Shown: positions 55,068 to 62,415 of the stretch, piece after piece
How positions within the stretch are numbered: position 1 is the stretch's first letter
Layout: every line of letters begins with the position of its first letter
Assembly (NCBI RefSeq): GCF_025426255.1
Contig: NZ_CP104861.1
Span: 4,883,001-4,947,000 of the forward strand
Length of the DNA: 64,000 nucleotides
Origin: Pseudomonas fragi
GTDB taxonomy: Bacteria > Pseudomonadota > Gammaproteobacteria > Pseudomonadales > Pseudomonadaceae
Reading direction: 5' to 3'
Notes under the pieces: model-generated
What the model saw: only the letters and a program-made list of their open reading frames with translations
What the model was told of the DNA's origin: nothing
Database searches by the model: none
Translations under genes and position numbers: made by a program

Positions 55068-55788
55068 GTCCGTTTTGGTCACAGGTTCCAGCCGTGGCAT
55101 TGGCCGCGCCATTGCCTTGCGTCTGGCACAGGCCGGTTTTGATCTGGTGCTGCATTGCCGTAGTGGCCGCAGCGAAGCCGACGCGGTCATGGCCCAGGTT
55201 CAGGCCTTGGGCCGTAGCGCTCGCATGCTGCAATTCGATGTATCGGATCGCGCCCAGTGCAGAGCCATTCTGGAGGCCGATGTTGAAACCCACGGCGCTT
55301 ATTACGGTGTAGTGCTCAACGCCGGGCTGACCCGCGACGGCGCGTTCCCGGCCCTGAGCGAAGACGATTGGGACGTGGTGATGCGCACCAACCTCGACGG
55401 TTTCTACAACGTCCTGCACCCGGTGATGATGCCGATGATCCGTCGCCGTGCTGCCGGTCGCATTGTGTGCATCACCTCGGTATCGGGGCTGATCGGTAAT
55501 CGCGGGCAGGTCAACTACAGCGCCTCCAAAGCCGGTTTAATCGGTGCCGCCAAGGCCCTGGCCATCGAGCTGGGCAAACGCAAAATCACCGTCAACTGCG
55601 TGGCACCCGGTCTGATCGACACCGCCATGCTCGACGAAAACGTACCGGTAGAAGAACTGATGAAAATGATTCCAGCCCAACGCATGGGCACCCCGGAGGA
55701 AGTCGCCGGGGCGGTTAACTTTTTGATGTCGGCCGAAGCGGGTTACATCACGCGTCAGGTGCTGGCCGTCAATGGAGGCCTGTGCTGA
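55060..55788 (+). CDS. apeQ: 3-ketoacyl-ACP reductase, FabG type (ApeQ-like)
   Basis: 242 residues from MTESVLVTGSSRGIG (NADPH loop). LNAGLTRDGAF, and the Ser-Tyr-Lys triad in ITSVSGLIGNRGQVNYSASKAG, are intact. Reduces the 3-keto group in each polyene extension cycle. The start lies inside the dehydratase gene after CAGGAG; its stop shares one base with the next ATG (TGATG). Confidence 0.9.
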   Translation: MTESVLVTGSSRGIGRAIALRLAQAGFDLVLHCRSGRSEADAVMAQVQALGRSARMLQFDVSDRAQCRAILEADVETHGAYYGVVLNAGLTRDGAFPALSEDDWDVVMRTNLDGFYNVLHPVMMPMIRRRAAGRIVCITSVSGLIGNRGQVNYSASKAGLIGAAKALAIELGKRKITVNCVAPGLIDTAMLDENVPVEELMKMIPAQRMGTPEEVAGAVNFLMSAEAGYITRQVLAVNGGLC

Positions 55789-57014
55789 TGAAGCGCGTTG
55801 TCGTCACCGGCATGGCCGGTATCACCTCGCTGGGCAGTGACTGGGCCAGTATCGAGGCCAACTTCGTGGCTGGGCGCAGCGGCATCCGGCGCATGGACGA
55901 GTGGGATCGCTTCACCGAACTCAACACCCGGCTGGCCGGACCGGTTGATGATTTTGCAGTGCCCGCACACTGGACCCGCAAGCAACTGCGCAGCATGGGC
56001 CGCGTCTCGCGCATGGCCGTGGGCGCAGCGGAACTGGCCTTGCAAGACGCCGGTCTGCTGGGCAACCCGATCATTCGCGACGGCCGCATGGGCGTGGCCT
56101 GCGGCTCGTCCACGGGCAGCACCGAAGATATCAAGGCCTTCGGTAACATGCTGCTCAACTCGGTTGCAGACGGCCTCAACGCCAATAGTTATGTGCGCAT
56201 GATGCCGCACACCACAGCGGCCAATATCAGCATATTTTTTGGCCTGACCGGGCGTTTGATTCCGACCTCCAGCGCCTGCACCAGCGGTAGCCAGGGCATC
56301 GGCTATGCCTACGAGGCCATCAAGTTCGGACGCTTGCCTCTTATGCTGGCCGGTGGTGCAGAAGAGCTGTGCCCTACCGAAGCGATGGTGTTCGATGCGC
56401 TGTACGCCACCAGCCTGAAAAACGACGCACCCCACACCAGCCCGCGCCCCTACGACAGCGGCCGCGACGGCCTGGTGATCGGTGAAGGCGGCGGCATGCT
56501 GGTACTTGAAGAACTGGAACACGCACTGGCCCGCGGCGCCCATATCCACGCGGAAATTGTCGGTTTCGGCAGCAATGCCGACGGCCAGCACACCACCCGC
56601 CCGGAAGTCAGCACCATGCGCCGGGCGATGGAACTGGCGCTGGAGGACGCGGGGATCAACGCCCAGGCCATCGGCTATGTGAATGGCCATGGCACCGCTA
56701 CCGAACAGGGCGACATTGCCGAAACCCTGGCCACCAGCGAGCTGTTTGGCAAACACATGCCCATCAGCTCGCAGAAGAGCTTTCTGGGCCACACCCTGGG
56801 CGCCTGTGGCGCGCTGGAATCGTGGTTCAGCATCGAGATGATGAACCGCGACCGTTATGTACCCACGCACAATCTGGATGAAATCGACCCGCGTTGCGGC
56901 GAGCTGGATTACCTGCGTGACGCGTTTCGCGTGATGCACAACGATTACGTGATGAACAACAACTTTGCCTTCGGCGGGGTCAACACATCGTTGATCTTCC
57001 GTCGCTGGTCGTAA
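55788..57014 (+). CDS. apeR: beta-ketoacyl-ACP synthase (ApeR-like)
   Basis: 408 residues, FabF-like. Catalytic Cys164 in PTSSACTSGSQGIG, YVNGHGTATEQGD and QKSFLGHTLGACGALES complete the triad. A second full ketosynthase next to the reductase is a constant feature of APE clusters, possibly for initiation with the aryl starter. Starts MKRVVVTGMAG; an in-frame codon two positions upstream is possible. Confidence 0.88.
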   Translation: MKRVVVTGMAGITSLGSDWASIEANFVAGRSGIRRMDEWDRFTELNTRLAGPVDDFAVPAHWTRKQLRSMGRVSRMAVGAAELALQDAGLLGNPIIRDGRMGVACGSSTGSTEDIKAFGNMLLNSVADGLNANSYVRMMPHTTAANISIFFGLTGRLIPTSSACTSGSQGIGYAYEAIKFGRLPLMLAGGAEELCPTEAMVFDALYATSLKNDAPHTSPRPYDSGRDGLVIGEGGGMLVLEELEHALARGAHIHAEIVGFGSNADGQHTTRPEVSTMRRAMELALEDAGINAQAIGYVNGHGTATEQGDIAETLATSELFGKHMPISSQKSFLGHTLGACGALESWFSIEMMNRDRYVPTHNLDEIDPRCGELDYLRDAFRVMHNDYVMNNNFAFGGVNTSLIFRRWS

Positions 57015-57032
57015 CACTTCCAGGATCCCACC

Positions 57033-57473
57033 ATGACTTACTTGCTACGCGTTACCCTGATTGCCCTGGCGTTGCTGACCACCGTGTCGTGCAGCAGCAA
57101 ACGCATGCTCACCCCGGATCGCACGCTGCACGCCTCGATCCAGAGCGACCGTGCACAGATGCAACAGGCCATTGTCAAAACCCTGGTGGCCCGTGGCTGG
57201 ACAGTGCAAAAAATCACCCCGCAGCTGGTGCAGGCGCAAATTACCGTGCGCGAGCAATACCACGCCGAAATCGACATTCCGTACAGCGCCAACCATTACC
57301 AGATCGCCTACCGCGACAGCAGCGGCCTGGACTACAAGGACGGCAAGATCCACAAGAACTACATCCGCTGGGTACGCCTGCTGGACAAAGGCATCGTGCG
57401 TGAGTTGAAAGATCACCAGAATGAACGCACAGCCCGCCAGTTGTCGGAATCAGCGTTGGCAAAACCGTTGTAA
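57033..57473 (+). CDS. small lipoprotein closing the pigment operon
   Basis: 146 residues; signal MTYLLRVTLIALALLTTVSC with Cys20 as lipidation site, then a single alpha/beta domain of about 120 residues (MQQAIVKTLVARGWTVQKITPQLVQAQI). I recognise no function; similar stand-alone lipoproteins occur in pseudomonads. It follows apeR by 18 bases on the same strand and is followed by a hairpin, so it is probably the last gene of the operon. Confidence 0.7.
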   Translation: MTYLLRVTLIALALLTTVSCSSKRMLTPDRTLHASIQSDRAQMQQAIVKTLVARGWTVQKITPQLVQAQITVREQYHAEIDIPYSANHYQIAYRDSSGLDYKDGKIHKNYIRWVRLLDKGIVRELKDHQNERTARQLSESALAKPL

Positions 57474-57502
57474 GCCACAACGTTCAAACGCCAGAAATGA
57501 CA

Positions 57503-57528
57503 AAGGCGCCTTTCGGCGCCTTGTTTGC
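57503..57528 (+). terminator. end-of-operon hairpin
   Basis: AAGGCGCC-TTTC-GGCGCCTT stem-loop followed by GTTTGC; the T-tract is short, so strength is uncertain. Convergent with the truncated antitoxin gene. Confidence 0.65.
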
Positions 57529-57543
57529 AAACAGACTGGCTTG

Positions 57544-57750
57544 TCATCGCACGGTGTCTGTCCGGCTCTGCGATGGCTGGTTGCCCAGGATCCTCAGAGT
57601 CTCACGCGCCTTGGCAACCTTCCCAAGCGCCTTGGCGATAAAGGCAGGGTCATCCCCAGCTTCGTCCATACAAGCTTGAAGGTAGTACCCAATATCTTCT
57701 TCAGTCTTGAGGAATTCGGTGCTGTCCCAACGCGTGAATTTTTCAGTCAC
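57544..57750 (-). CDS. shortened addiction-module antidote protein
   Basis: 68 residues from GTG, overlapping the toxin stop (GTGA) after an AAGGAG. MTEKFTRWDSTEFLKTEEDIGYYLQACMDEAGDDPAFIAKALGKVAKAR is the N-terminal part of COG3636-type antidotes, normally about 95-100 residues with a C-terminal XRE helix-turn-helix. After KVAKAR the sequence leaves the family (ETLRILGNQPSQSRTDTVR) and stops, so the DNA-binding half is missing. It may still bind the toxin but probably cannot autoregulate; it could be a decaying pair. Confidence 0.75.
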   Translation of the reverse strand: MTEKFTRWDSTEFLKTEEDIGYYLQACMDEAGDDPAFIAKALGKVAKARETLRILGNQPSQSRTDTVR

Positions 57751-58052
57751 AAGTCATTCTCCTTATACGCTTTGGCAATCAACCGAGCTTGTTTGATATC
57801 ACGGACTTGACTGCTTTTGTCTCCAGCGCACAATAAAACGATCCATTGATGACCATGCTGCATAAAGTACAGCCGGTAACCAGGGCCGTAATCGATTCGT
57901 GCTTCTTTTAGCCCAGCTCCAATCGACTTTGTATCCCCCAAATGTCCTTCAGCCATTCGATCAATCCTGACCGAAATACGCGCTCGTGCTCGACGGTCGG
58001 GCACATCTGAAAGCCAACGAGAAAATGTTGAACTGCGAATAATTTCAATCAT
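57747..58052 (-). CDS. RelE/ParE-superfamily toxin (HigB-like killer)
   Basis: 101 residues from MIEIIRSSTFSRWLSDVPDRRARARI, the usual N-terminus of COG3657 killer proteins; ARIDYGPGYRLYFMQHGHQWIVLLCAGDKSSQVRDIKQA is the conserved core with the Arg and Gly-Tyr-Arg pattern. Full length. Forms an operon with the shortened antidote gene. An in-frame TTG two codons upstream is possible. Confidence 0.82.
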   Translation of the reverse strand: MIEIIRSSTFSRWLSDVPDRRARARISVRIDRMAEGHLGDTKSIGAGLKEARIDYGPGYRLYFMQHGHQWIVLLCAGDKSSQVRDIKQARLIAKAYKENDL

Positions 58053-58319
58053 TCGCAAAAGGTAAACCTAAGGCTACACCTCAAGAATCAGCTGATTACA
58101 CTCCCTTTCGTCAGAAATCCCATTTTATTAAATCAGCCATCGGTGCCACTGCGCGAGAGCGATCCCTTTCATTCGCAGGACGATTCCTAGAGAATCCTTG
58201 GGCCTTGCGCCTGTCTCTTTCGATCGCTAGCCTCCGGTACGTCATCCCCCATGGGTGACCGGACGTGCAAGTCCGAATCGAGTTAGGAACATGGATTATC
58301 ACTGCCTAAAAATTCTGTT
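58053..58319. other. intergenic stretch before RNA copy 2
   Basis: 267 bases with no convincing gene. It includes a small GGAC-GTGCAA-GTCC hairpin at 58261-58274. A 63-codon open frame runs on the minus strand (58302-58111) with Arg-rich translation ending MADLIKWDF; I do not call it a gene. The promoter of the following RNA presumably lies here. Confidence 0.4.
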
Positions 58320-58407
58320 TTATGGCGGCTGTACGTGGGAGGTCTTCTGGCCTGCCGGGATTCAGTTCCTTTCGACCGGTCTTGCACACCCGCGTACAGC
58401 TGCCACC
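58320..58407 (+). ncRNA. structured leader RNA, copy 2 (three-way junction)
   Basis: Same architecture as 34016-34097. P1, 16 bp, 58324-58339 with 58389-58404 (GGCGGCTGTACG / CGTACAGCTGCC plus four inner pairs). P2, AGGTC-TTCT-GGCCT, 58340-58353. P3, CCGG 58355-58358 with CCGG 58376-58379. Differences from copy 1 inside P1 and P2 are paired changes. It ends 54 bases before the ATG at 58462, and CTCTTA plus a GC(A/G)AGC segment are also shared in the spacer. Confidence 0.7.
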
Positions 58408-58461
58408 CTCTTTGTGTGCAAGCAAATGGCGTCAGCTCTTAATCAACTAAGGAACTGCGCC

Positions 58462-58644
58462 ATGACTCACACACCCGAATACGAACAAACCATCGAACAC
58501 ACCGAAGAGCTGCTGCGTTGCGCCATTGCCACGGCGTATGCGTCGGCCGATAACTTGCACGGCCTTAACCGCGATGTGGCGCTGTCGGTGGTGCATTTGA
58601 TTGGGCAGGTCAAAACATCTGTGGATAAGTTGTTGGCCGGGTAA
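58462..58644 (+). CDS. small helical protein behind structured leader
   Basis: 60 residues, MTHTPEYEQTIEHTEELLRC. Two predicted helices: TEELLRCAIATAYASADNL and DVALSVVHLIGQVKTSVDKLLAG. The layout resembles the two helices of the protein at 34150 and the small DUF3077/DUF6124-like proteins of Pseudomonas, but similarity is weak by eye. AAGGA lies 8 bases before the ATG. Function unknown; the shared leader is the best clue that the two genes belong to one class. Confidence 0.7.
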   Translation: MTHTPEYEQTIEHTEELLRCAIATAYASADNLHGLNRDVALSVVHLIGQVKTSVDKLLAG

Positions 58645-58658
58645 ACGCAGTATCAATG

Positions 58659-58742
58659 GTGGGAGCGAGCCTGCTCGCGATGGCATCAACGCGGTATGCC
58701 GATTGACCGGGTCACCTGAATCGCGGGCAGGCCCGCTCCCAC
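58659..58742. repeat. REP pair, GTGGGAGCG family
   Basis: GTGGGAGCGAGCCTGCTCGCGA and TCGCGGGCAGGCCCGCTCCCAC face each other over about 40 bases. It fills the space between the convergent small gene and LysR gene and may act as a transcription barrier. Confidence 0.88.
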
Positions 58743-58756
58743 AAAAGCTCAATCCA

Positions 58757-59656
58757 CTAGACCCTTGCCACGGTTTTACGCGTCAGCAACTGCGCAAACG
58801 CATTTGCCATCGGTGAGTTGTTGCCCTTGCGCTGTACCAACCACACTGCCGTGTTGGCGTCCGGGTCAAGCAGCGGTCGATAGACCACGCCCTTGATACG
58901 CATATGCTGGAACGACGCCGGTAGCACCGACACACCCAAACCCGCCGATACCAGACCGATAATGGTCATGGCCTCGCCCGCCTCCTGCGACATATGCGGG
59001 CTGAAACCCGCCGCCCGTGCCAGGCTCAGCAACTGCGCATACAGCCCGCTGCCATAGCTGCGCGCAAAGAACACAAACGGCTCGTCCGCCAACGCCGCCA
59101 GTTGCAAGCCTTGCTCGCTGCCTTCGGCCAATGGGTGATCGGCACGAATCACCGCCACCAGCGGCTCACGAAACAACTCCACGGAGCTCAACGACTCAGG
59201 CAACACCAGTGGACGCATAATTCCGACTTCGATGCTTTCATCCACCAAGCCTTCGGCGACTTCGCGGCTGCTCATTTCCTTGAGGTTCAGATGCACCGCC
59301 GGGAAGGCCTGACGGAACGCAAAGATCGCCTGGGGAATGCTGGAGTTGAACGGCGCCGATGAGGTGAAGCCGATCTTCAACTCGCCCAACTCGCCCAATT
59401 GCGCACGGCGCGCCACATCGGCAGCTTTGTCGACCTGAGCCAACACCAGACGCGCCTCTTCCAGAAACAACCGCCCCGCTTCGCTGAGTTCAACCCGGCG
59501 GTTGGTACGGTCGAAAAGCCGCGCCCCCAGTTCCTGCTCCAGCGCCTGAATCTGCTGGCTTAGCGGGGGTTGCGAGATGCCCAGCAATTGGGCGGCGCGG
59601 CCAAAGTGCAGCTCTTCGGCGACGGCAATGAAGTAGCGCAAATGGCGCAGTTCCAT
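58757..59656 (-). CDS. LysR-family regulator
   Basis: 299 residues. The N-terminal HTH is MELRHLRYFIAVAEELHFGRAAQLLGISQPPLSQQIQALEQ; the effector domain follows from about 90. Overall it resembles the BenM/CatM branch. It is divergent from an MFS exporter across 120 bases and probably controls it; the pairing matches the LysR/MFS pair upstream of hemE in P. aeruginosa (from memory). Inducer unknown. Confidence 0.88.
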   Translation of the reverse strand: MELRHLRYFIAVAEELHFGRAAQLLGISQPPLSQQIQALEQELGARLFDRTNRRVELSEAGRLFLEEARLVLAQVDKAADVARRAQLGELGELKIGFTSSAPFNSSIPQAIFAFRQAFPAVHLNLKEMSSREVAEGLVDESIEVGIMRPLVLPESLSSVELFREPLVAVIRADHPLAEGSEQGLQLAALADEPFVFFARSYGSGLYAQLLSLARAAGFSPHMSQEAGEAMTIIGLVSAGLGVSVLPASFQHMRIKGVVYRPLLDPDANTAVWLVQRKGNNSPMANAFAQLLTRKTVARV

Positions 59657-59708
59657 AGAGACTCCATTAAGTCGTAAAACCTATCAAACAGGTCGAACAA
59701 TATATTGG

Positions 59709-59736
59709 AAAGAATCGTTAGCCACCTATATTCTTT
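59709..59736. promoter_or_regulatory. inverted repeat in LysR-MFS intergenic region
   Basis: AAAGAAT (59709-59715) and ATTCTTT (59730-59736) are perfect inverse copies 14 bases apart in an AT-rich stretch between the divergent genes; a candidate LysR-type binding site. No further support. Confidence 0.45.
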
Positions 59737-59776
59737 TGCCATTGCCGCTCGGCTTTACGCTTTTTTGAGGTCCCTC

Positions 59777-61057
59777 GTGAAAACTGCTGTTGCCCCACTC
59801 GCCCACGAAATCCCGCCTTCGGCGCTGGATGATGTTGTCGCTCAACTCAATGACGTGTTTATCGAGAAAGGCACGCCGATGTTTATGCGCACGGTGCTGG
59901 CACTGTTCTCGGGCGGCTTTGCGACCTTTGCGCTGCTGTATTGCGTGCAACCCATGATGCCGGTGCTGTCCCATGAATACGGAATCAACGCGGCGCAAAG
60001 CAGTCTTATTCTGTCGGTGGCCACGGCGATGTTGGCTATTGGCTTACTGATTACCGGGCCGATTTCCGATGCCTTCGGGCGCAAGCCAGTGATGGTGTTT
60101 GCGCTGTTTTCCGCTGCTGCGTTTACCTTGCTCAGCGCGATGATGCCGACCTGGGAAGGGGTGCTGATTACACGGGCGCTAGTGGGCTTGTCGCTCAGCG
60201 GCCTGGCGGCAGTGGCGATGACTTACTTGAGTGAGGAGATTCACCCGCAACACATCGGCCTGGCGATGGGTTTGTACATCGGCGGTAACGCGATTGGCGG
60301 GATGAGCGGACGCTTGATCAGCGGTGTGTTGATCGACTTTGTGAGTTGGCACACGGCGATGTTGGTGATCGGCGCTCTGGCGCTGGTCGCAGCTATGGTG
60401 TTTGTGAAAATCCTGCCCGAATCGCGCAACTTCCGCCCACGGGCCATGAACCCGCGCAGCCTGCTGGACGGTTTCACCATGCACTTTCGCGATGCCGGTT
60501 TGCCGTGGCTGTTTCTGGAAGCGTTCTTGCTGATGGGCAGCTTTGTGACGCTGTTCAACTACATCGGTTATCGCCTGCTGGCCGATCCATACAACATGAA
60601 TCAGGCCGTGGTCGGCTTGCTGTCGATTGTCTATCTGTCGGGTATTTACAGCTCGGCGCAGATTGGCGCGCTGGCCGACCGACTGGGACGACGCAAAGTG
60701 CTGTGGGCAGTGATTGTGCTGATGCTGGCAGGGATCGCACTGACCATGCTCGAACCCATCGCCTTCGTGGTGATCGGCATGCTGCTGTTCACCTTCGGCT
60801 TCTTCGGCGCGCACTCGGTGGCCAGTAGCTGGATTGGCCGCCGCGCGACCAAGGCCAAGGGGCAGGCCTCGTCGTTGTACCTGTTCAGTTATTACGCCGG
60901 ATCGAGTGTGGCCGGGACCTTGGGCGGCGTGTTTTGGCACCTTGCGGGCTGGAACGGTATCGGCCTGTTTATCGGCGGTTTGCTGGTGGTTGCGCTGCTG
61001 GTGGCGCTACACCTGGCCAAATTGCCCGTGTTGCCAGGCAATAGCAAAAACGCCTGA
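59777..61057 (+). CDS. MFS transporter, YnfM/arabinose-efflux type
   Basis: 426 residues from a GTG after TTTGAGG (the frame is open 24 codons further up, through the AT-rich promoter area). A 35-residue polar N-terminus precedes 12 membrane segments. MFS motif A is PISDAFGRKPVMV, with a second copy ALADRLGRRKVLW in the other half. Likely a drug or metabolite exporter regulated by the divergent LysR protein. Terminated by the strong bidirectional hairpin at 61066. Confidence 0.87.
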   Translation: MKTAVAPLAHEIPPSALDDVVAQLNDVFIEKGTPMFMRTVLALFSGGFATFALLYCVQPMMPVLSHEYGINAAQSSLILSVATAMLAIGLLITGPISDAFGRKPVMVFALFSAAAFTLLSAMMPTWEGVLITRALVGLSLSGLAAVAMTYLSEEIHPQHIGLAMGLYIGGNAIGGMSGRLISGVLIDFVSWHTAMLVIGALALVAAMVFVKILPESRNFRPRAMNPRSLLDGFTMHFRDAGLPWLFLEAFLLMGSFVTLFNYIGYRLLADPYNMNQAVVGLLSIVYLSGIYSSAQIGALADRLGRRKVLWAVIVLMLAGIALTMLEPIAFVVIGMLLFTFGFFGAHSVASSWIGRRATKAKGQASSLYLFSYYAGSSVAGTLGGVFWHLAGWNGIGLFIGGLLVVALLVALHLAKLPVLPGNSKNA

Positions 61058-61065
61058 TCGCCCAC

Positions 61066-61107
61066 AAAAAAGCCCGGTTCTCGTGAATGAGAACCGGGCT
61101 TTTTTTA
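61066..61107. terminator. bidirectional terminator, MFS / hemE
   Basis: AAAAAAGCCCGGTTCTC and GAGAACCGGGCTTTTTTT, a 17-bp A-to-T flanked stem with a GTGAAT loop, between convergent genes. Confidence 0.93.
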
Positions 61108-61117
61108 TACCGCCAGA

Positions 61118-62185
61118 TTACTGGTGATATTGCCCCGAAAATTCATGCACGGCGCTGATAAAGGCGCCAGCATGTTCAGGCTTCACTTCCGGGGTGATGC
61201 CGTGACCCAGGTTGAACACATGGCCCGAACCGTTGCCGTAGCTGGCCAGGATGCGCTTGACCTCGGTGCGGATCGCTTCCGGGTTGGCGTAGAGCACGGT
61301 CGGGTCCATGTTGCCTTGCAGCGCAACCTTGCTGCCCACACGCTTGCGGGCTTCGCCCAGGTCGCAGGTCCAGTCCAGGCCCAACGCGTCAGCGCCAACG
61401 TCGGCAATGCTTTCAAGCCACAGGCCGCCGTTTTTGGTGAACAGAATGACCGGCACTTTGCGACCTTCGTGCTCGCGGATCAGGCCGCTGACGATTTTGC
61501 GCATATAGGCCAGGGAGAATTCCTGATAGGCCGCCGACGACAGATTACCGCCCCAGGTATCGAAAATTTGTACCGCTTGCGCACCGGCCAGGATCTGGCC
61601 GTTGAGGTACGAGGTCACCGACTGCGCCAGCTTGTCGAGCAGCAAGTGCATGGCTTGCGGAGTGTCGTAGAGCATGGCCTTGGTTTTGCGGAAGTCCTTG
61701 GACGAGCCGCCTTCGACCATGTAGGTGGCCAAAGTCCACGGGCTGCCGGAGAAGCCGATCAGCGGCACGCGACCATTGAGTTCCTTGCGGATGGTGCTGA
61801 CTGCGTTCATCACGTAGCCAAGGTCTTTTTGTGGATCAGGAATCGGCAGCGCTTCGATGTCGGCCAAGGTACTGACGACTTTTTTGAAGCGTGGACCTTC
61901 ACCAGTTTCGAAGTACAGGCCTTGGCCCATGGCATCGGGGATGGTCAGGATATCGGAGAACAGGATGGCCGCATCCAGCTGCGGGAAGCGGTCCAGAGGC
62001 TGCATGGTGACTTCACAGGCGAATTCGGCGTTCTTGCACAGGCTCATGAAATCGCCGGCCTTGGCGCGGCTGGCACGGTACTCCGGCAGGTAGCGACCGG
62101 CCTGACGCATCATCCAGACAGGCGTTACGTCTACGGGTTGCTTGAGCAAAGCGCGAAGGAAACGGTCATTCTTGAGAACAGTCAT
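61118..62185 (-). CDS. hemE: uroporphyrinogen decarboxylase
   Basis: 355 residues. PVWMMRQAGRYLPEYR is the N-terminal signature (Arg pair binding the substrate acetates) and GFSGSPWTLATYMVEGG the second; catalytic Asp in AILFSDILTIPDAMG. Converts uroporphyrinogen III to coproporphyrinogen III in haem synthesis. Usual length, flanked by terminators on both sides, so monocistronic. Confidence 0.97.
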   Translation of the reverse strand: MTVLKNDRFLRALLKQPVDVTPVWMMRQAGRYLPEYRASRAKAGDFMSLCKNAEFACEVTMQPLDRFPQLDAAILFSDILTIPDAMGQGLYFETGEGPRFKKVVSTLADIEALPIPDPQKDLGYVMNAVSTIRKELNGRVPLIGFSGSPWTLATYMVEGGSSKDFRKTKAMLYDTPQAMHLLLDKLAQSVTSYLNGQILAGAQAVQIFDTWGGNLSSAAYQEFSLAYMRKIVSGLIREHEGRKVPVILFTKNGGLWLESIADVGADALGLDWTCDLGEARKRVGSKVALQGNMDPTVLYANPEAIRTEVKRILASYGNGSGHVFNLGHGITPEVKPEHAGAFISAVHEFSGQYHQ

Positions 62186-62232
62186 GTCAGCATCCGTGAA
62201 AAAAGTGGGGGCATTTTCTCAGAGACGGACGC

Positions 62233-62260
62233 AAAAGGCACGGCAAGTGCCGTGCCTTTT
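62233..62260 (-). terminator. gltD terminator
   Basis: AAAAGGCACGGCA-AG-TGCCGTGCCTTTT, a 13-bp stem symmetric in both directions, between gltD and hemE; serves the gltBD transcript after the REP pair. Confidence 0.85.
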
Positions 62261-62319
62261 ATCTATCGGGGCGATTTGTCGCGGTGTAACGCCGTATTTG
62301 GCAACACCGTGAAACAACT

Positions 62320-62404
62320 GTGGGAGCGGGCTTGCTCGCGATACAGATAACTCGATTGATCAGCAGACCGAGTTGATCCCATCGCGGGCAAGCCCGCTCC
62401 CACA
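62320..62404. repeat. REP pair, GTGGGAGCG family, after gltD
   Basis: GTGGGAGCGGGCTTGCTCGCGA and TCGCGGGCAAGCCCGCTCCCAC, exact inverse copies over about 40 bases; starts 12 bases after the gltD stop on the minus-strand transcript. Confidence 0.93.
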
Positions 62405-62415
62405 GGGGGATTGGG

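Noticed and set aside
58111..58302. 63-codon minus-strand frame with Arg-rich product ending MADLIKWDF
   Set aside because: No good ribosome site, and it overlaps the region just before the structured RNA. Similar annotated hypotheticals seem familiar, but this is more likely antisense of a repeated non-coding segment.
62320..62404. Inverted repeat after gltD as an attachment site or IS end
   Set aside because: It is a member of the GTGGGAGCG REP family, with a sister copy at 58659-58742 and no transposase or target duplication.
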